DNA of 64,000 bases from Variovorax sp. YR216 (lineage in GTDB: Bacteria; Pseudomonadota; Gammaproteobacteria; Burkholderiales; Burkholderiaceae_C), in contig NZ_FNRO01000013.1 of assembly GCF_900107745.1 (NCBI RefSeq), positions 124,001-188,000 of the forward strand, read 5' to 3'. The first letter of the stretch is position 1. Every line of letters starts with the position of its first letter. A program made the position numbers and the translations under genes. Below, in pieces: positions 26,143 to 34,577 of this stretch. The notes beneath the pieces were generated by a model. The model was given only the letters and a program-made list of their open reading frames with translations, searched no databases and was not told where the DNA came from.

Positions 26143-26487
26143 ATGGCCCGCTTGCTCCTGATGCGAAAGAACAGTACCCCGAAGCAAATCGAACTGTCCG
26201 GCGAACGGACGCTCGTCGGCCGCGATGCAAGCAACGACCTCCGGATCGACCATCCCCAGGTGAGCCGGCACCATGTGGAATTTCGCGTCGAAGGGGCCAC
26301 CACCTGGCTCATCGATCTGGCGAGCCGCAACGGGACGTTGGTCAACGGCCGTCTGGTGAAGCACCGGGCATTGCAGCACGGGGATGTGATCGACATCGGC
26401 GATTGCAGCATCCGTTTCCTGACGCGCCACACCCACTTCGAGCTGCCCAAGGATCTGGCGCTGACCGACTGGGGTCGCACGGTCTAG
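26143..26487 (+). CDS. small stand-alone FHA domain protein
   Basis: 114 aa, essentially one forkhead-associated domain. The phosphothreonine-binding residues are in place: R27 (LVGRDASNDL), S41 with RHH (VSRHHVEF) and N63-G64-T65...N68 (SRNGTLVNG). Such proteins bind phosphothreonine on partners of Ser/Thr kinases, often in secretion or signalling systems. No Hanks-type kinase or secretion genes are in the window, so the partner is unknown. It converges on the histidine kinase gene with a 4-nt overlap of stops. Confidence 0.85.
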   Translation: MARLLLMRKNSTPKQIELSGERTLVGRDASNDLRIDHPQVSRHHVEFRVEGATTWLIDLASRNGTLVNGRLVKHRALQHGDVIDIGDCSIRFLTRHTHFELPKDLALTDWGRTV

Positions 26488-27899
26488 ACCGGACCGGGAA
26501 ACACCACCGTCGCTCGCAACCCAGTCCGGCTGTCTTCGTTCGAGGTCAGCGAGACCGCGGCACCGAATGCGCGTGCGATCTCGCGCACGATGGCCAGGCC
26601 CAGGCCGGTCCCTTCGGTGTTTTGCGACACGCGATAGAAGCGCTCGAACACACGCTCGATCGCCTCGGCCGGAATGCCGGGGCCGTTGTCTTCCACCGAG
26701 AGCTCGACCTCATCGCCGAGGCGGCGCAAGCGAACGGTCACGCGACCCTCTTCCTGGGTGTAGCGCAGCGCGTTGTCCACGAGATTGCTCACCAATGCGT
26801 CGAGCAACGCGGGTTGCGCCCGCACCCAGAGGGGGTCGTCGCCCGCCGGGCGTTCCATGCCGAGGTCGATGCGGCGGCGATCGGCCAGCGCGGCCAGTTG
26901 CTCGATGCCGTGCAGCGCCGCCGCCGCGAGATCGACGCGCTCCAGGCTCTCCGAGGCATCGCGATGCTCGGCCTGGGCCAGCAGCAGGAGCTTGTTGGTG
27001 ACGTCGACCAGCCGCCGGTTGCTGGTCTGCATGGCCATCCACATCGCATCCATGTCGGCGCGGCGCGTTTCCCACTCTCCGCGATGCTGCCGCGTGTATC
27101 GCGCGTACTCGATCTGCGAGGCCTGCAGCGCGAGCGGGGTGCGCAGCTGATGCGCGGCATCGGCGATGAAGCGGCGCTGCGCCTCCGAATGCGCCCGCAG
27201 TTCCCGCACGAAGCTGTTGATGGTCTCCGCGACGGGCTGCAGTTCGGAGTGAAGCGCGCGCGCGTCGACCGCGAAATCCAGCCGCAGCGGATCGTGCCGG
27301 GCCAGTTGCCGGCTCAGCTTGAGCACCGGGCGCAGTTCCCAGGTCAACGCCAGCGTGGTCAGGGCGATGGCCAGCACCAGGGCGATGAGCAGGAAGCCGA
27401 CGGTTGGCAGCCACAGTTTGCTCAGCATGTGGTCGCGGCTGCGCGTGGTCTTCCCCACCGCGATGGTGACGTCAGCGCCGCCGCCGACGTCATACATGGC
27501 GCGTTCGGTCACGACGGCGCGCAGCCGCAGGCCGTTGAACTCGGTGTCGTACCACTGCGCGCGGTCCACGCCCTGCAGTTGACGCTTCGCCGGCAACGGA
27601 AACCCGGGCGTTCCCGCAAGCAGGTTGCCCCCGGCATCGGTCACGCTGAGAAAGACCTGGTCGCGATCGGGCGAGGCGAACAGGCTCAGCGCCGAGGGCG
27701 GAATGCTGGCCTGCACGTTGTCGCCTTCCCAGATCAGCCGCTCCGACAGGACCTTCGCCGAAGCCAGCAGGTCGTGGTCCTGCACGTAGTCCGCCACCGC
27801 GGCCGCGTTGCGCCAGCTCAGGTAACCGCAGACGACGACGAACACCGACAGCGGCAACAGCAGCCACGCGGCCAGTCGAACGCGCAGGCTCGAAAGCAA
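26484..27899 (-). CDS. sensor histidine kinase, TctE/QseC-like
   Basis: 471 aa. Membrane helices at residues ~9-29 and ~160-185 flank a periplasmic sensor domain of about 130 residues (2CSK_N-like: LASAKVLSERLIWEGDNVQASIPPSAL). Then HAMP, the H-box FIADAAHQLRTPLALQASQ with its phospho-acceptor H, N-box LVSNLVDNALRYT and G1/G2 boxes (VEDNGPGIP, GTGLGLAIVREIA). It sits 1 nt after its response regulator gene. TctE relatives sense carboxylates; here the divergent neighbour is an NMT1-type ABC importer. Confidence 0.92.
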   Translation of the reverse strand: MLSSLRVRLAAWLLLPLSVFVVVCGYLSWRNAAAVADYVQDHDLLASAKVLSERLIWEGDNVQASIPPSALSLFASPDRDQVFLSVTDAGGNLLAGTPGFPLPAKRQLQGVDRAQWYDTEFNGLRLRAVVTERAMYDVGGGADVTIAVGKTTRSRDHMLSKLWLPTVGFLLIALVLAIALTTLALTWELRPVLKLSRQLARHDPLRLDFAVDARALHSELQPVAETINSFVRELRAHSEAQRRFIADAAHQLRTPLALQASQIEYARYTRQHRGEWETRRADMDAMWMAMQTSNRRLVDVTNKLLLLAQAEHRDASESLERVDLAAAALHGIEQLAALADRRRIDLGMERPAGDDPLWVRAQPALLDALVSNLVDNALRYTQEEGRVTVRLRRLGDEVELSVEDNGPGIPAEAIERVFERFYRVSQNTEGTGLGLAIVREIARAFGAAVSLTSNEDSRTGLRATVVFPGPV

Positions 27900-27900
27900 G

Positions 27901-28575
27901 TCAGCCTTCGTCGCGCGTGCGCAGCAGATAGCCGACGCCGCGCAGGGTGATGATGGTGGCCTGCGCCGCTTCCAGCTTGCGCCGCAGGCGATGCACGTAG
28001 AGGTCCACCGCGTCGACGCTGGGTTCGTCTTCGAGACCGAAGATCGCGTCGACCAGCGTCTGCTTGGAAACCGTGCTGCCCACCTTGAGCATCAGTGTCT
28101 CCAGCAGCGTGCGTTCGCGCGGCGGCAATGCCAGCTCGGCGCCGGCGAGCGTGAACTGCCGCGTGCGCAGGTCGTAGTGAAGGTCGCCGCAGGCGATGTC
28201 GTTGGCCTTGCCCGGCACCTGGCGGCGGACCAGCGCCTTGATGCGCGCCACCAGCTCGCGCACCTCGACGGGCTTGACGAGGTAGTCATCGGCGCCGATC
28301 TCCAGGCACATCACTTTCTGGTCGAGCGAGGCGGTGGCCGTCAGGACCAGCACCGGCACATCGTCGCGCCGGGCCCGCAGCCGGCGCAGAACGCCTTTGC
28401 CCGACAGGCCGGGGATGTTGAGGTCGAGCAGCACGACGTCATAGCGCGTCTGCTGCAGCAACCGGTCGGCGGCATCCCCGTCTTCGACGTGATCGATGAC
28501 GAAGTCCTGTTCGCGCAGCAGATTGGCCAGCCACAAGGCGAGCTGCGCGTTGTCTTCGACGAGGAGGAGTTTCAT
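27901..28575 (-). CDS. response regulator, OmpR family (TctD-like)
   Basis: 224 aa. Receiver with E7-D8, phospho-acceptor D51 (LLDLNIPG), T80 region (VLTATAS) and K101 (LVKPVEV); then an OmpR-type winged helix ending with the wing region YVHRLRRKLEAAQATIITLRGVGYLL. It is paired with the TctE-like kinase and is divergent from the ABC transporter operon at 28723, the obvious target. A CGAAAG direct repeat with an 11-nt period lies between them. Confidence 0.93.
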   Translation of the reverse strand: MKLLLVEDNAQLALWLANLLREQDFVIDHVEDGDAADRLLQQTRYDVVLLDLNIPGLSGKGVLRRLRARRDDVPVLVLTATASLDQKVMCLEIGADDYLVKPVEVRELVARIKALVRRQVPGKANDIACGDLHYDLRTRQFTLAGAELALPPRERTLLETLMLKVGSTVSKQTLVDAIFGLEDEPSVDAVDLYVHRLRRKLEAAQATIITLRGVGYLLRTRDEG

Positions 28576-28650
28576 GACGGTGCGGGATTCTAGGAACGCA
28601 CGAAACGGCCGCTGAACCTAGGGTTAACCACCAGGAATCGCGACGCGCGC

Positions 28651-28667
28651 CGAAAGGAAGCCGAAAG
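28651..28667. promoter_or_regulatory. direct repeat, possible OmpR-type box
   Basis: CGAAAG at 28651-28656 and 28662-28667 repeats with an 11-nt period, the spacing used by OmpR/PhoB-type dimers. It lies 56-72 nt before the ABC operon start and about 76 nt upstream of the divergent regulator gene. Confidence 0.4.
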
Positions 28668-28722
28668 ATCGCGCCACCTAGACTGGCCTTCACCCTTTAG
28701 ATACCCAGGAGACTGATTCCCA

Positions 28723-29733
28723 ATGCGCGCCTTCCACCGCCACCTGCTCGCCGCCGCCGTGTGTTCCGCAATGGCTGCCGCAGCCCCCTTCGCCCAGGCT
28801 GCCGAGCCGATCACCATCATGGTCGGCGGCATCAACAAGATCATCTACCTGCCGGCCAAGCTCACCGAAGCGCTGGGCTATTTCAAGGATGAAGGCCTGA
28901 ACGTCGAGCTGCAATCGCAGCCGGCCGGCGTCGATGCCGAGAACCAGCTCATCGCCGGTGCCGTGCAGGGCGTGGTCGGCTTCTACGACCACACCATCGA
29001 CCTGCAGAGCAAGGGCAAGGAGATCCAGGCCATCGCGGTGTTCTGCAAGGTGCCCGGCGAAGTCGAGCTGGTGTCGACCAAGGCGGCGCCCACCTTCAAG
29101 ACGATGGCCGACGCCAAGGGCAAGACGCTCGGCGTGACGGGCCTTGGCTCGTCCACCGAATTCCTCACGCGCTACCTGGCCGATCGCCAGGGCGTCGCCA
29201 CCAAGGACTACTCGCTGCTGCCGGTCGGTGCCGGCAACACCTTCGTCGCGGCCATGAAGCAGGACCGCATCCAGGCCGGCATGACCACCGAACCCACTGT
29301 CTCCGAGATGCTGAAGACCGGCGACGCGAAGGTGCTGGTCGACCTGCGCACCGAGAAGGACACGACCGCGGCACTGGGCGGTCTCTATCCGGCCGCGAGC
29401 TTCTACGTGCAGAACGCCTGGGCCGAGTCCCACAAGGAGCAGGCCGCCAAGCTCGCCCATGCCTTCGCCCGCACGATGGAGTACATCCACACGCACAGCG
29501 CCGAGGAGATCGCCGAGAAGGTGCCGCGCGACTACTACGGCAGCGACAAGGCCCTGTACGTGCAGGCACTTGCCGCATCGCTCCCGATGTTCACCGCCGA
29601 CGCGAAGATGCCCGCCGGCGGACCCGAGACCGTGCTGAAGGTGCTGGCCACCTACAAGCCGCTCATCAAGAGCAAGAACATCGACCTGGCGAAGACCTAC
29701 ACCAACGCCTACCTCGCGGCGAGCGCCAAGTGA
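28723..29733 (+). CDS. ABC transporter substrate-binding protein, NMT1/THI5-like
   Basis: 336 aa. Signal peptide of residues ~1-26 (ends FAQAAE), then ITIMVGGINKIIYLPAKLTEALGYFKDEGL, GVVGFYDHTIDLQSKGKEIQAIAVF and GKTLGVTGLGSSTEFLTRYLA, the NMT1 family pattern. It is a periplasmic receptor for a small, probably carboxylated or heterocyclic molecule. First gene of an importer operon; an AGGAGA ribosome binding site precedes it, and its stop overlaps the ATPase GTG start. Confidence 0.9.
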   Translation: MRAFHRHLLAAAVCSAMAAAAPFAQAAEPITIMVGGINKIIYLPAKLTEALGYFKDEGLNVELQSQPAGVDAENQLIAGAVQGVVGFYDHTIDLQSKGKEIQAIAVFCKVPGEVELVSTKAAPTFKTMADAKGKTLGVTGLGSSTEFLTRYLADRQGVATKDYSLLPVGAGNTFVAAMKQDRIQAGMTTEPTVSEMLKTGDAKVLVDLRTEKDTTAALGGLYPAASFYVQNAWAESHKEQAAKLAHAFARTMEYIHTHSAEEIAEKVPRDYYGSDKALYVQALAASLPMFTADAKMPAGGPETVLKVLATYKPLIKSKNIDLAKTYTNAYLAASAK

Positions 29734-30512
29734 CCGATACGCCAGCCATTGAGTTTCGCGACGTCTCGCTGCGCTTCATCTCGGCGGACGGCAATGCCAC
29801 GGTTGCCCTGCGCAACTTCAGCATGTCGGTGGCGCGCGGCGAATTCGTCGCCATCGTCGGTCCGACCGGCTGCGGCAAGTCGACCACGCTGAACATGGTC
29901 ACCGGCCTGCTGCGCCCCACCGTGGGCGAAGTGAAGGTGATGGGCCAGCCGGTGCGGGGCATCGACCCGCGCATCGGCTTCGTGTTCCAGGCCGACGCGG
30001 TGTTCCCGTGGCGCAGCGTGCTCGAGAACGTCGCGGCCGGGCCGATGTTCCGCGGCAAGTCGAAGAGGGAAGCGCACGAGATGGCCCGCGACTGGATCCA
30101 GCGCGTCGGCCTCGGCAAGTTCGGCGGCCACTACCCGCACCAGTTGTCGGGCGGCATGCGCAAGCGCGTCGCGCTCGCGCAGACCTTCATCAACAACCCC
30201 GAGATCCTGCTGATGGACGAGCCCTTCTCGGCGCTCGACATGCAGACCCGCACGCTGATGCAGGACGAGCTGCTCAAGCTCTGGTCGGGCACCGGCGGTT
30301 CGGTGGTCTTCGTCACCCACGATCTCGAAGAGGCGATCGCGCTCGCCGACCGCGTGTTCGTGCTGTCGGCGCGGCCCGGCATGCTCAAGCGCGTGTATGA
30401 CATCGATCTGCCGCGCCCGCGCGTGACCTCGCAGGTGCGCTACGAACCCCAGTTCATCGAGCTGTCCAAGCACATCTGGGAAGACCTTCGCCAGGAAGCC
30501 GTCCTTGCCTGA
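29730..30512 (+). CDS. ABC transporter ATP-binding protein, SsuB/TauB family
   Basis: 260 aa, GTG start overlapping the receptor stop by 4 nt. Walker A GPTGCGKST, Q-loop VFQADAVFPWRSV, signature LSGGMRKRVALAQ, Walker B ILLMDEPFSALD and H-loop VTHDLEEA are all intact. It drives the importer with the permease that follows 39 nt later. Confidence 0.93.
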   Translation: MTDTPAIEFRDVSLRFISADGNATVALRNFSMSVARGEFVAIVGPTGCGKSTTLNMVTGLLRPTVGEVKVMGQPVRGIDPRIGFVFQADAVFPWRSVLENVAAGPMFRGKSKREAHEMARDWIQRVGLGKFGGHYPHQLSGGMRKRVALAQTFINNPEILLMDEPFSALDMQTRTLMQDELLKLWSGTGGSVVFVTHDLEEAIALADRVFVLSARPGMLKRVYDIDLPRPRVTSQVRYEPQFIELSKHIWEDLRQEAVLA

Positions 30513-30551
30513 ACCCGTTGCCGAATCCCGTTTCCTGGAGTCTTTTCAAGC

Positions 30552-31406
30552 ATGACCGAACTCGTCCTGCCGGCCGTCCTGAGCGACGAAGCGCTGGCCC
30601 GCGAATCCGAGAGCGCGCAGGCGCGCATCCGGCGCCGCCGCACCATGATCATCTCGCTGCGCGTGCTGGTGCTCGTGATCGCCCTCGGCGGCTGGGAACT
30701 GGCCGCCCGCCACAAGTGGATCGATCCGTTCTTCTATTCGATGCCTTCGATGATCTGGGACCAGCTCGTCGAATGGATGCGTGAAGGCACCGCGCAAGGC
30801 TCGCTCTGGATGCAGGTGGCGGTCACGCTGGAGGAAACCGTCATCGGCTTCCTCATCGGCTCGATCGCCGGCGTGATCTGCGGCATCCTGCTCGGCCGCA
30901 ACAAGCTGCTGTCGGATGTCTTCAGCCTCTACATCCAGATCGCCAACTCGATCCCGCGCGTGGTGCTCGGCTCGATCTTCGTGATCGCGCTCGGCCTGGG
31001 CATGGCGTCGAAGGTCGCGCTGGCCGTGGTGATGGTGTTCTTCGTCGTCTTCGGCAACGCCTTCCAGGGCGTGCGCGAAGCGGACAAGTACATGATCGCG
31101 AACGCGCAGATCCTCGGTGCATCGCCGCGCCAGGTCACCATGTCGGTCGTCATTCCCTCGGCCATGTCGTGGATCCTGGCGAGCCTGCATGTGAGCTTCG
31201 GCTTCGCGCTGGTGGGTGCCGTCGTAGGTGAATTCCTCGGCGCCAAGGAAGGCATCGGCCTCTTGATATCGACCGCGCAAGGTGCGTTCAACGCCAGCGG
31301 CGTGTTCGCCGCGATGATCGTGCTGGCGGTGGTGGCGCTTGCGGCGGACTTCCTCCTCACGTCGCTGGAGAAGCGACTTCTCAAATGGAGGCCCGCGGCC
31401 TTCTGA
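30552..31406 (+). CDS. ABC transporter permease, SsuC/TauC family
   Basis: 284 aa with a cytoplasmic N-terminal region (~45 residues) and about six membrane segments. The ATPase-contact loop is near residues 175-205 (FQGVREADKYMIANAQILGAS), followed by the conserved FGFALVGAVVGEFLGAKEGIGLLI. Last gene of the TctDE-linked importer operon; a strong terminator follows 20 nt after the stop. Confidence 0.92.
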   Translation: MTELVLPAVLSDEALARESESAQARIRRRRTMIISLRVLVLVIALGGWELAARHKWIDPFFYSMPSMIWDQLVEWMREGTAQGSLWMQVAVTLEETVIGFLIGSIAGVICGILLGRNKLLSDVFSLYIQIANSIPRVVLGSIFVIALGLGMASKVALAVVMVFFVVFGNAFQGVREADKYMIANAQILGASPRQVTMSVVIPSAMSWILASLHVSFGFALVGAVVGEFLGAKEGIGLLISTAQGAFNASGVFAAMIVLAVVALAADFLLTSLEKRLLKWRPAAF

Positions 31407-31426
31407 GCTTCGTCTCCGCGCCGCGC

Positions 31427-31466
31427 ATGGCCGGGTGCAGCCGATGAGGCTGCCCCGGCCATTTTT
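31427..31466 (+). terminator. intrinsic terminator of the ABC importer operon
   Basis: Arms ATGGCCGGG (31427-31435) and CCCGGCCAT (31454-31462) pair perfectly; an inner CAGCC/GGCTG stem extends the helix, and a T-run follows (31462-31466, then CTT). It closes the operon 20 nt after the permease stop. Confidence 0.87.
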
Positions 31467-31487
31467 CTTGTCTGCTCGGGGCCTGGC

Positions 31488-31517
31488 TTGACATGCAGGT
31501 ATTTACCTGCATATTAT
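31488..31517 (+). promoter_or_regulatory. promoter with overlapping ArsR-type operator
   Basis: TTGACA (31488-31493) and TATTAT (31512-31517) with an 18-nt spacer form a near-consensus sigma-70 promoter. The spacer is filled by a perfect palindrome, ATGCAGGTA-TT-TACCTGCAT (31493-31512), so a bound repressor would cover both elements. The ArsR-family gene starts 23 nt downstream and is the likely autorepressor. Confidence 0.85.
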
Positions 31518-31540
31518 TCGCCGATGCACGAACGCAACGG

Positions 31541-31855
31541 ATGGACGCAGACAAGGTTTTCAAGGCGCTGAGCGACCCGACACGCAGAAAGCTGCTCGAC
31601 CTGCTCTATGAGAACAACGGGCAGACGCTGGGCGAACTCTGCGAGCACCTGGACATGGCGCGGCAGTCGGTGACGCAACACCTCGGCCTCCTCGAAGAGG
31701 CGAACCTGGTGAGCATCGTCTGGCGCGGCCGGGAGAAACTGCATTTCATCAATCCGGTGCCGCTTCACGCGGTCTACGAGCGGTGGGTGCGCAAGTTCGA
31801 ACGCCGGCGGCTCGGCCTGCTGCACGACCTGAAGAAGGAACTCGAAGGAGAGTGA
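31541..31855 (+). CDS. ArsR-family winged-helix regulator (SRPBCC-linked)
   Basis: 104 aa from the ATG at 31541; an in-frame ATG at 31493 lies inside the promoter and is rejected. The helix-turn-helix is FKALSDPTRRKLLDLLYENNGQTLGELCEHLDMARQSVTQHLGLLEEANLV, then REKLHFINPVPL. No metal-binding cysteine motif (ELCVCDL-type) is present; the single EL-C is not followed by a second cysteine. It is likely a metal-independent member that responds to another signal. It precedes an SRPBCC gene by 2 nt, a common pairing. Confidence 0.92.
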   Translation: MDADKVFKALSDPTRRKLLDLLYENNGQTLGELCEHLDMARQSVTQHLGLLEEANLVSIVWRGREKLHFINPVPLHAVYERWVRKFERRRLGLLHDLKKELEGE

Positions 31856-31857
31856 CG

Positions 31858-32322
31858 ATGAACAAAGACAGAACCCGCTTCGTCTACGTGACCTACATCC
31901 GCTCGACGCCCGAGAAGGTGTTCGAGGCCATCACGAAGCCGGAGATCACGCGGCGCTACTGGGGCCACGAGAACGTCTCCGAATGGAAGCCTGGATCCAC
32001 CTGGGAGCACGTGCGCGCCAATGAGCAGCGCACGGTCAACATCGTCGGAAAGGTGGTCGAGACTTCGCCGCCGTCGCGCCTGGTCATCAGCTGGGCGAGC
32101 CCGTCGGAGGCCGCAGATCCGGCCAGCTACAGCCGCGTGACCTTCGATGTCGAGTCGTACGAGGACATGGTGCGGCTGACCGTCACCCACGACGAACTCG
32201 AGGCCGGCAGCGCAATGGCCAAAGGCGTCACGCAGGGATGGCCGATCGTTCTCTCCAGCCTCAAGTCCCTGCTCGAGACTGGGCAAGGCATCGACGTCTT
32301 CGCCAAGCCCAAGGCAGCCTGA
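31858..32322 (+). CDS. SRPBCC (AHSA1/START-like) domain protein
   Basis: 154 aa from the ATG at 31858. The helix-grip fold is recognised by FVYVTYIRSTPEKVFEAITKPEITRRYWGHENVSEWKPGSTWEHV and the closing GWPIVLSSLKSLLETG. Members bind hydrophobic small molecules or act as Hsp90 co-factor-like domains. It is cotranscribed with the ArsR-type regulator and perhaps with the GFA protein 14 nt downstream. The ligand is unknown. Confidence 0.9.
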   Translation: MNKDRTRFVYVTYIRSTPEKVFEAITKPEITRRYWGHENVSEWKPGSTWEHVRANEQRTVNIVGKVVETSPPSRLVISWASPSEAADPASYSRVTFDVESYEDMVRLTVTHDELEAGSAMAKGVTQGWPIVLSSLKSLLETGQGIDVFAKPKAA

Positions 32323-32336
32323 ACCGGGAGTCGCCC

Positions 32337-32753
32337 ATGACCCAGCCCTACACCGGCGGATGCGCCTGTGGCGCGATCCGCTACGCAACGAATCACGCAC
32401 CGATCTTCCAGAACCACTGCCAGTGCCGCGACTGCCAGCGGCGAAGCGGCACCGGGCACGGCTCCTACCTGACCTTTCCCGCGCGCGCCGAGATGACGAT
32501 CACCGGCGAGGCAACGCACTGGGAGGTTGCCGGCGACAGCGGCAACATGAAGATCCACGCTTTCTGCCCGGTCTGCGGCACGCCGGTCTACCTGCGCTTT
32601 GCGGCGATGCCGGACCTGATCGCGGTCGCCGCGGCCAGCCTGGACGAGCCGGACCGCTTCGAGCCGCAGGTGCTGACGTACAGCATGCGCGGGCTGGCGT
32701 GGGATGCCATCGATCCTTCGCTGAAGGCCTTCGAGCGGATGCCGACCGCTTGA
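32337..32753 (+). CDS. GFA family zinc protein (glutathione-dependent formaldehyde-activating-like, CENP-V fold)
   Basis: 138 aa from the ATG at 32337. The zinc-binding cysteines are visible in GGCACGAIRY, HCQCRDCQRRSG and FCPVCGTPVYLR, the family pattern. The family name reflects Gfa of Paracoccus; most homologues have unproven functions. It lies 14 nt after the SRPBCC gene and is probably in that operon. Confidence 0.9.
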   Translation: MTQPYTGGCACGAIRYATNHAPIFQNHCQCRDCQRRSGTGHGSYLTFPARAEMTITGEATHWEVAGDSGNMKIHAFCPVCGTPVYLRFAAMPDLIAVAAASLDEPDRFEPQVLTYSMRGLAWDAIDPSLKAFERMPTA

Positions 32754-32791
32754 GCACATAGGCGGAATAGACGGAATAGGCGGTTTGCCCC

Positions 32792-32810
32792 TTATCACGA
32801 TCTGTGATAA
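32792..32810. promoter_or_regulatory. LysR operator (TTATCAC-N5-GTGATAA) at the nahR-like promoter
   Basis: A perfect 7-bp-arm palindrome with T-N11-A character, ending 9 nt before the LysR start codon. Its core ATCAC-N5-GTGAT recurs at 39462-39476 upstream of nagG. Probably an autoregulatory site. Confidence 0.7.
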
Positions 32811-32819
32811 CACCGGCGC

Positions 32820-33752
32820 ATGGAACTCACAGAGCTTGATCTCAACCACCTCGTCCTTTTCCACCAACTGACGGTCGAACGCAGTGTCTCGAGAGTTGCC
32901 GAGACCCTCGGCGTCTCGCAGCCCGCCGTCAGCAACTCGCTCGCCAAGCTCCGCCGCCAGCTTGGCGACGCCCTCTTCGTCCGCACCGGTGCCGGCATGG
33001 TCCCGACGCCCTTTGCGGAGCAACTGGCGGAGCCGGTCGGCAAGGCGCTGGGCATGATCCACGGTGGCCTGAACCAGCAGCCGCAGTTCGATCCGGCGAG
33101 CGCCAAGCGCCTTCTCACGATCGGGATGACCGACATCGGCGAGGTGGTGTTCCTGCCGGCCCTGGTGAAGCGCCTTCGCGAAGTGGCGCCCGGCGTGCGC
33201 CTGAACACGGTGCGCAACTCGGTCGCCAATCTTCGCGACGACATGGAGTCCGGCAAGGTCGATCTCGCGATCGGCCCGCTGCCGCAACTACGGGGCGGAT
33301 TCTTCCAGAGGCAGCTCTTCCGCCAGCGCTATGTGTGCGTGTTCCGGCGCGGGCACCGGCTCGACCGCAAGCGCATCACGATGGCGGATTTCAAGGCCGC
33401 CGAACATCTGGCGATCGTTTCGGCGGGAACAGGTCACGGCAAGGTCGACGACTTGCTGCGCCGCGCCGGCGTCGATCGCAACATCATCCTCTCGGTGCCG
33501 CACTTCGTGAGCGTCGGGCACATCCTTCGCGAGACGGACCTCGTCGCGACGGTGACCGAAACTCTGGCCGCGAGCCTCGTGGAACCCTTCCAGCTGAGCT
33601 ATCGCCCGCATCCCGCCGCGCTGCCCGAAGTGGCCATCAACGTGTTCTGGCATGCGAAGGTGCATCGCTCCCCGATCCACCAATGGCTCAGGGAACTGAT
33701 CTTCGAACTCTTCGGCCAGGACAGCGGCCGGGTCGGCGCGATCTCGAGCTAG
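32820..33752 (+). CDS. LysR family regulator, NahR/NagR-like, probable regulator of the salicylate operon
   Basis: 310 aa. The start MELTELDLNHLVLFHQLTVERSVSRVAETLGVSQ and SLAKLRRQLGDALFVRTGAGMVPTPFA closely follow the NahR/NodD subgroup, which starts with LDLNLL and activates genes in response to salicylate. It sits at the 3' end of the nag operon, which runs towards it on the other strand. The shared ATCAC-N5-GTGAT palindrome at its own promoter and at the nagG promoter supports control of the operon. Salicylate as inducer is inferred from the subgroup. Confidence 0.87.
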   Translation: MELTELDLNHLVLFHQLTVERSVSRVAETLGVSQPAVSNSLAKLRRQLGDALFVRTGAGMVPTPFAEQLAEPVGKALGMIHGGLNQQPQFDPASAKRLLTIGMTDIGEVVFLPALVKRLREVAPGVRLNTVRNSVANLRDDMESGKVDLAIGPLPQLRGGFFQRQLFRQRYVCVFRRGHRLDRKRITMADFKAAEHLAIVSAGTGHGKVDDLLRRAGVDRNIILSVPHFVSVGHILRETDLVATVTETLAASLVEPFQLSYRPHPAALPEVAINVFWHAKVHRSPIHQWLRELIFELFGQDSGRVGAISS

Positions 33753-33852
33753 GCGCCCTGCCCGACGATCTGCACCCGGTGCGCGTGCAACGCCTTACGG
33801 ATGGGCGCGTCGCCGAACCGGAAGGGATCGAGGCCCTGCACATCCCGCGCCG

Positions 33853-34563
33853 TCATGCGTGCTCCGGCCCCACGTTCAGCACGATGGACCCGACGCCGGC
33901 CACGTGGCCTTCGATGTGGTCGCCCGGCTTCACCGGTCCGACGCCTTCGGGCGTGCCGGTAAAGATCAGGTCGCCCGGCTGCAGGTGGTAGTACTTCGAG
34001 AGATCGGCGATCAGTTCGGGAATCGACCAGATGAGCCGCGACAGGTCGGACTTCTGGCGGACCTGACCGTTCACCGTCATCACGAGTTCGCCGCTGCCCT
34101 GCACCACGCCGGGAGCCGGCACGATCTCGGAGACGACGGACGAATCCTCCACGTCCTTGCCGAGATCCCACGGGCGTCCTTTCTCGCGCGCCACCAGTTG
34201 CAGATCGCGCCGGGTCATGTCGAGGCCGCAGGCATAGCCGTAGATCAGCGAAGCGGCCTGGTCCTCGCTCACGCGAAAGCCGGGCTCGCCGATCGCGACG
34301 ACGAGCTCCATCTCATGCTGGTAGTCGCGCGTGCCCGGCGGATAGGCGACTGTCGCGCCCGAGGCGACCAGGGTCGACGGGCTCTTCGTGAAGTAGAACG
34401 GCGCCTCGGCCGACTTGTCGACAGGCCGCCCCATCTCGATCGCATGCGCGTGGTAGTTGCGGCCGACGAAAAAGAGCCGGTTGACCGGGTAGCGTTCGCC
34501 GCGTCCTTGCACGGCGATCGACTGCACCGGCGGCGGGTTCCAGAGGTAGGTGGGTGGGTTCAT
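33853..34563 (-). CDS. nagK: fumarylpyruvate hydrolase, FAH family (NagK-like)
   Basis: 236 aa from the ATG at 34563. FAH-family landmarks: FFVGRNYHAHAIEMG, FYFTKSPSTLV, the metal ligands in DYQHEMELVVAIG (E-x-E) and GYACGLDMTRRDLQ (D), and GDLIFTGTPEGVGPV. It cleaves fumarylpyruvate to fumarate and pyruvate, the last step of gentisate degradation. Its place at the end of the salicylate 5-hydroxylase operon supports NagK rather than a general acylpyruvase. Start 14 nt after the MFS gene stop. Confidence 0.85.
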   Translation of the reverse strand: MNPPTYLWNPPPVQSIAVQGRGERYPVNRLFFVGRNYHAHAIEMGRPVDKSAEAPFYFTKSPSTLVASGATVAYPPGTRDYQHEMELVVAIGEPGFRVSEDQAASLIYGYACGLDMTRRDLQLVAREKGRPWDLGKDVEDSSVVSEIVPAPGVVQGSGELVMTVNGQVRQKSDLSRLIWSIPELIADLSKYYHLQPGDLIFTGTPEGVGPVKPGDHIEGHVAGVGSIVLNVGPEHA

Positions 34564-34577
34564 GGCTTGTCCTTTCT

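Noticed and set aside
33853..34563. Label as fumarylacetoacetase of tyrosine degradation
   Set aside because: Short FAH form and position behind nagGH favour fumarylpyruvate hydrolase.
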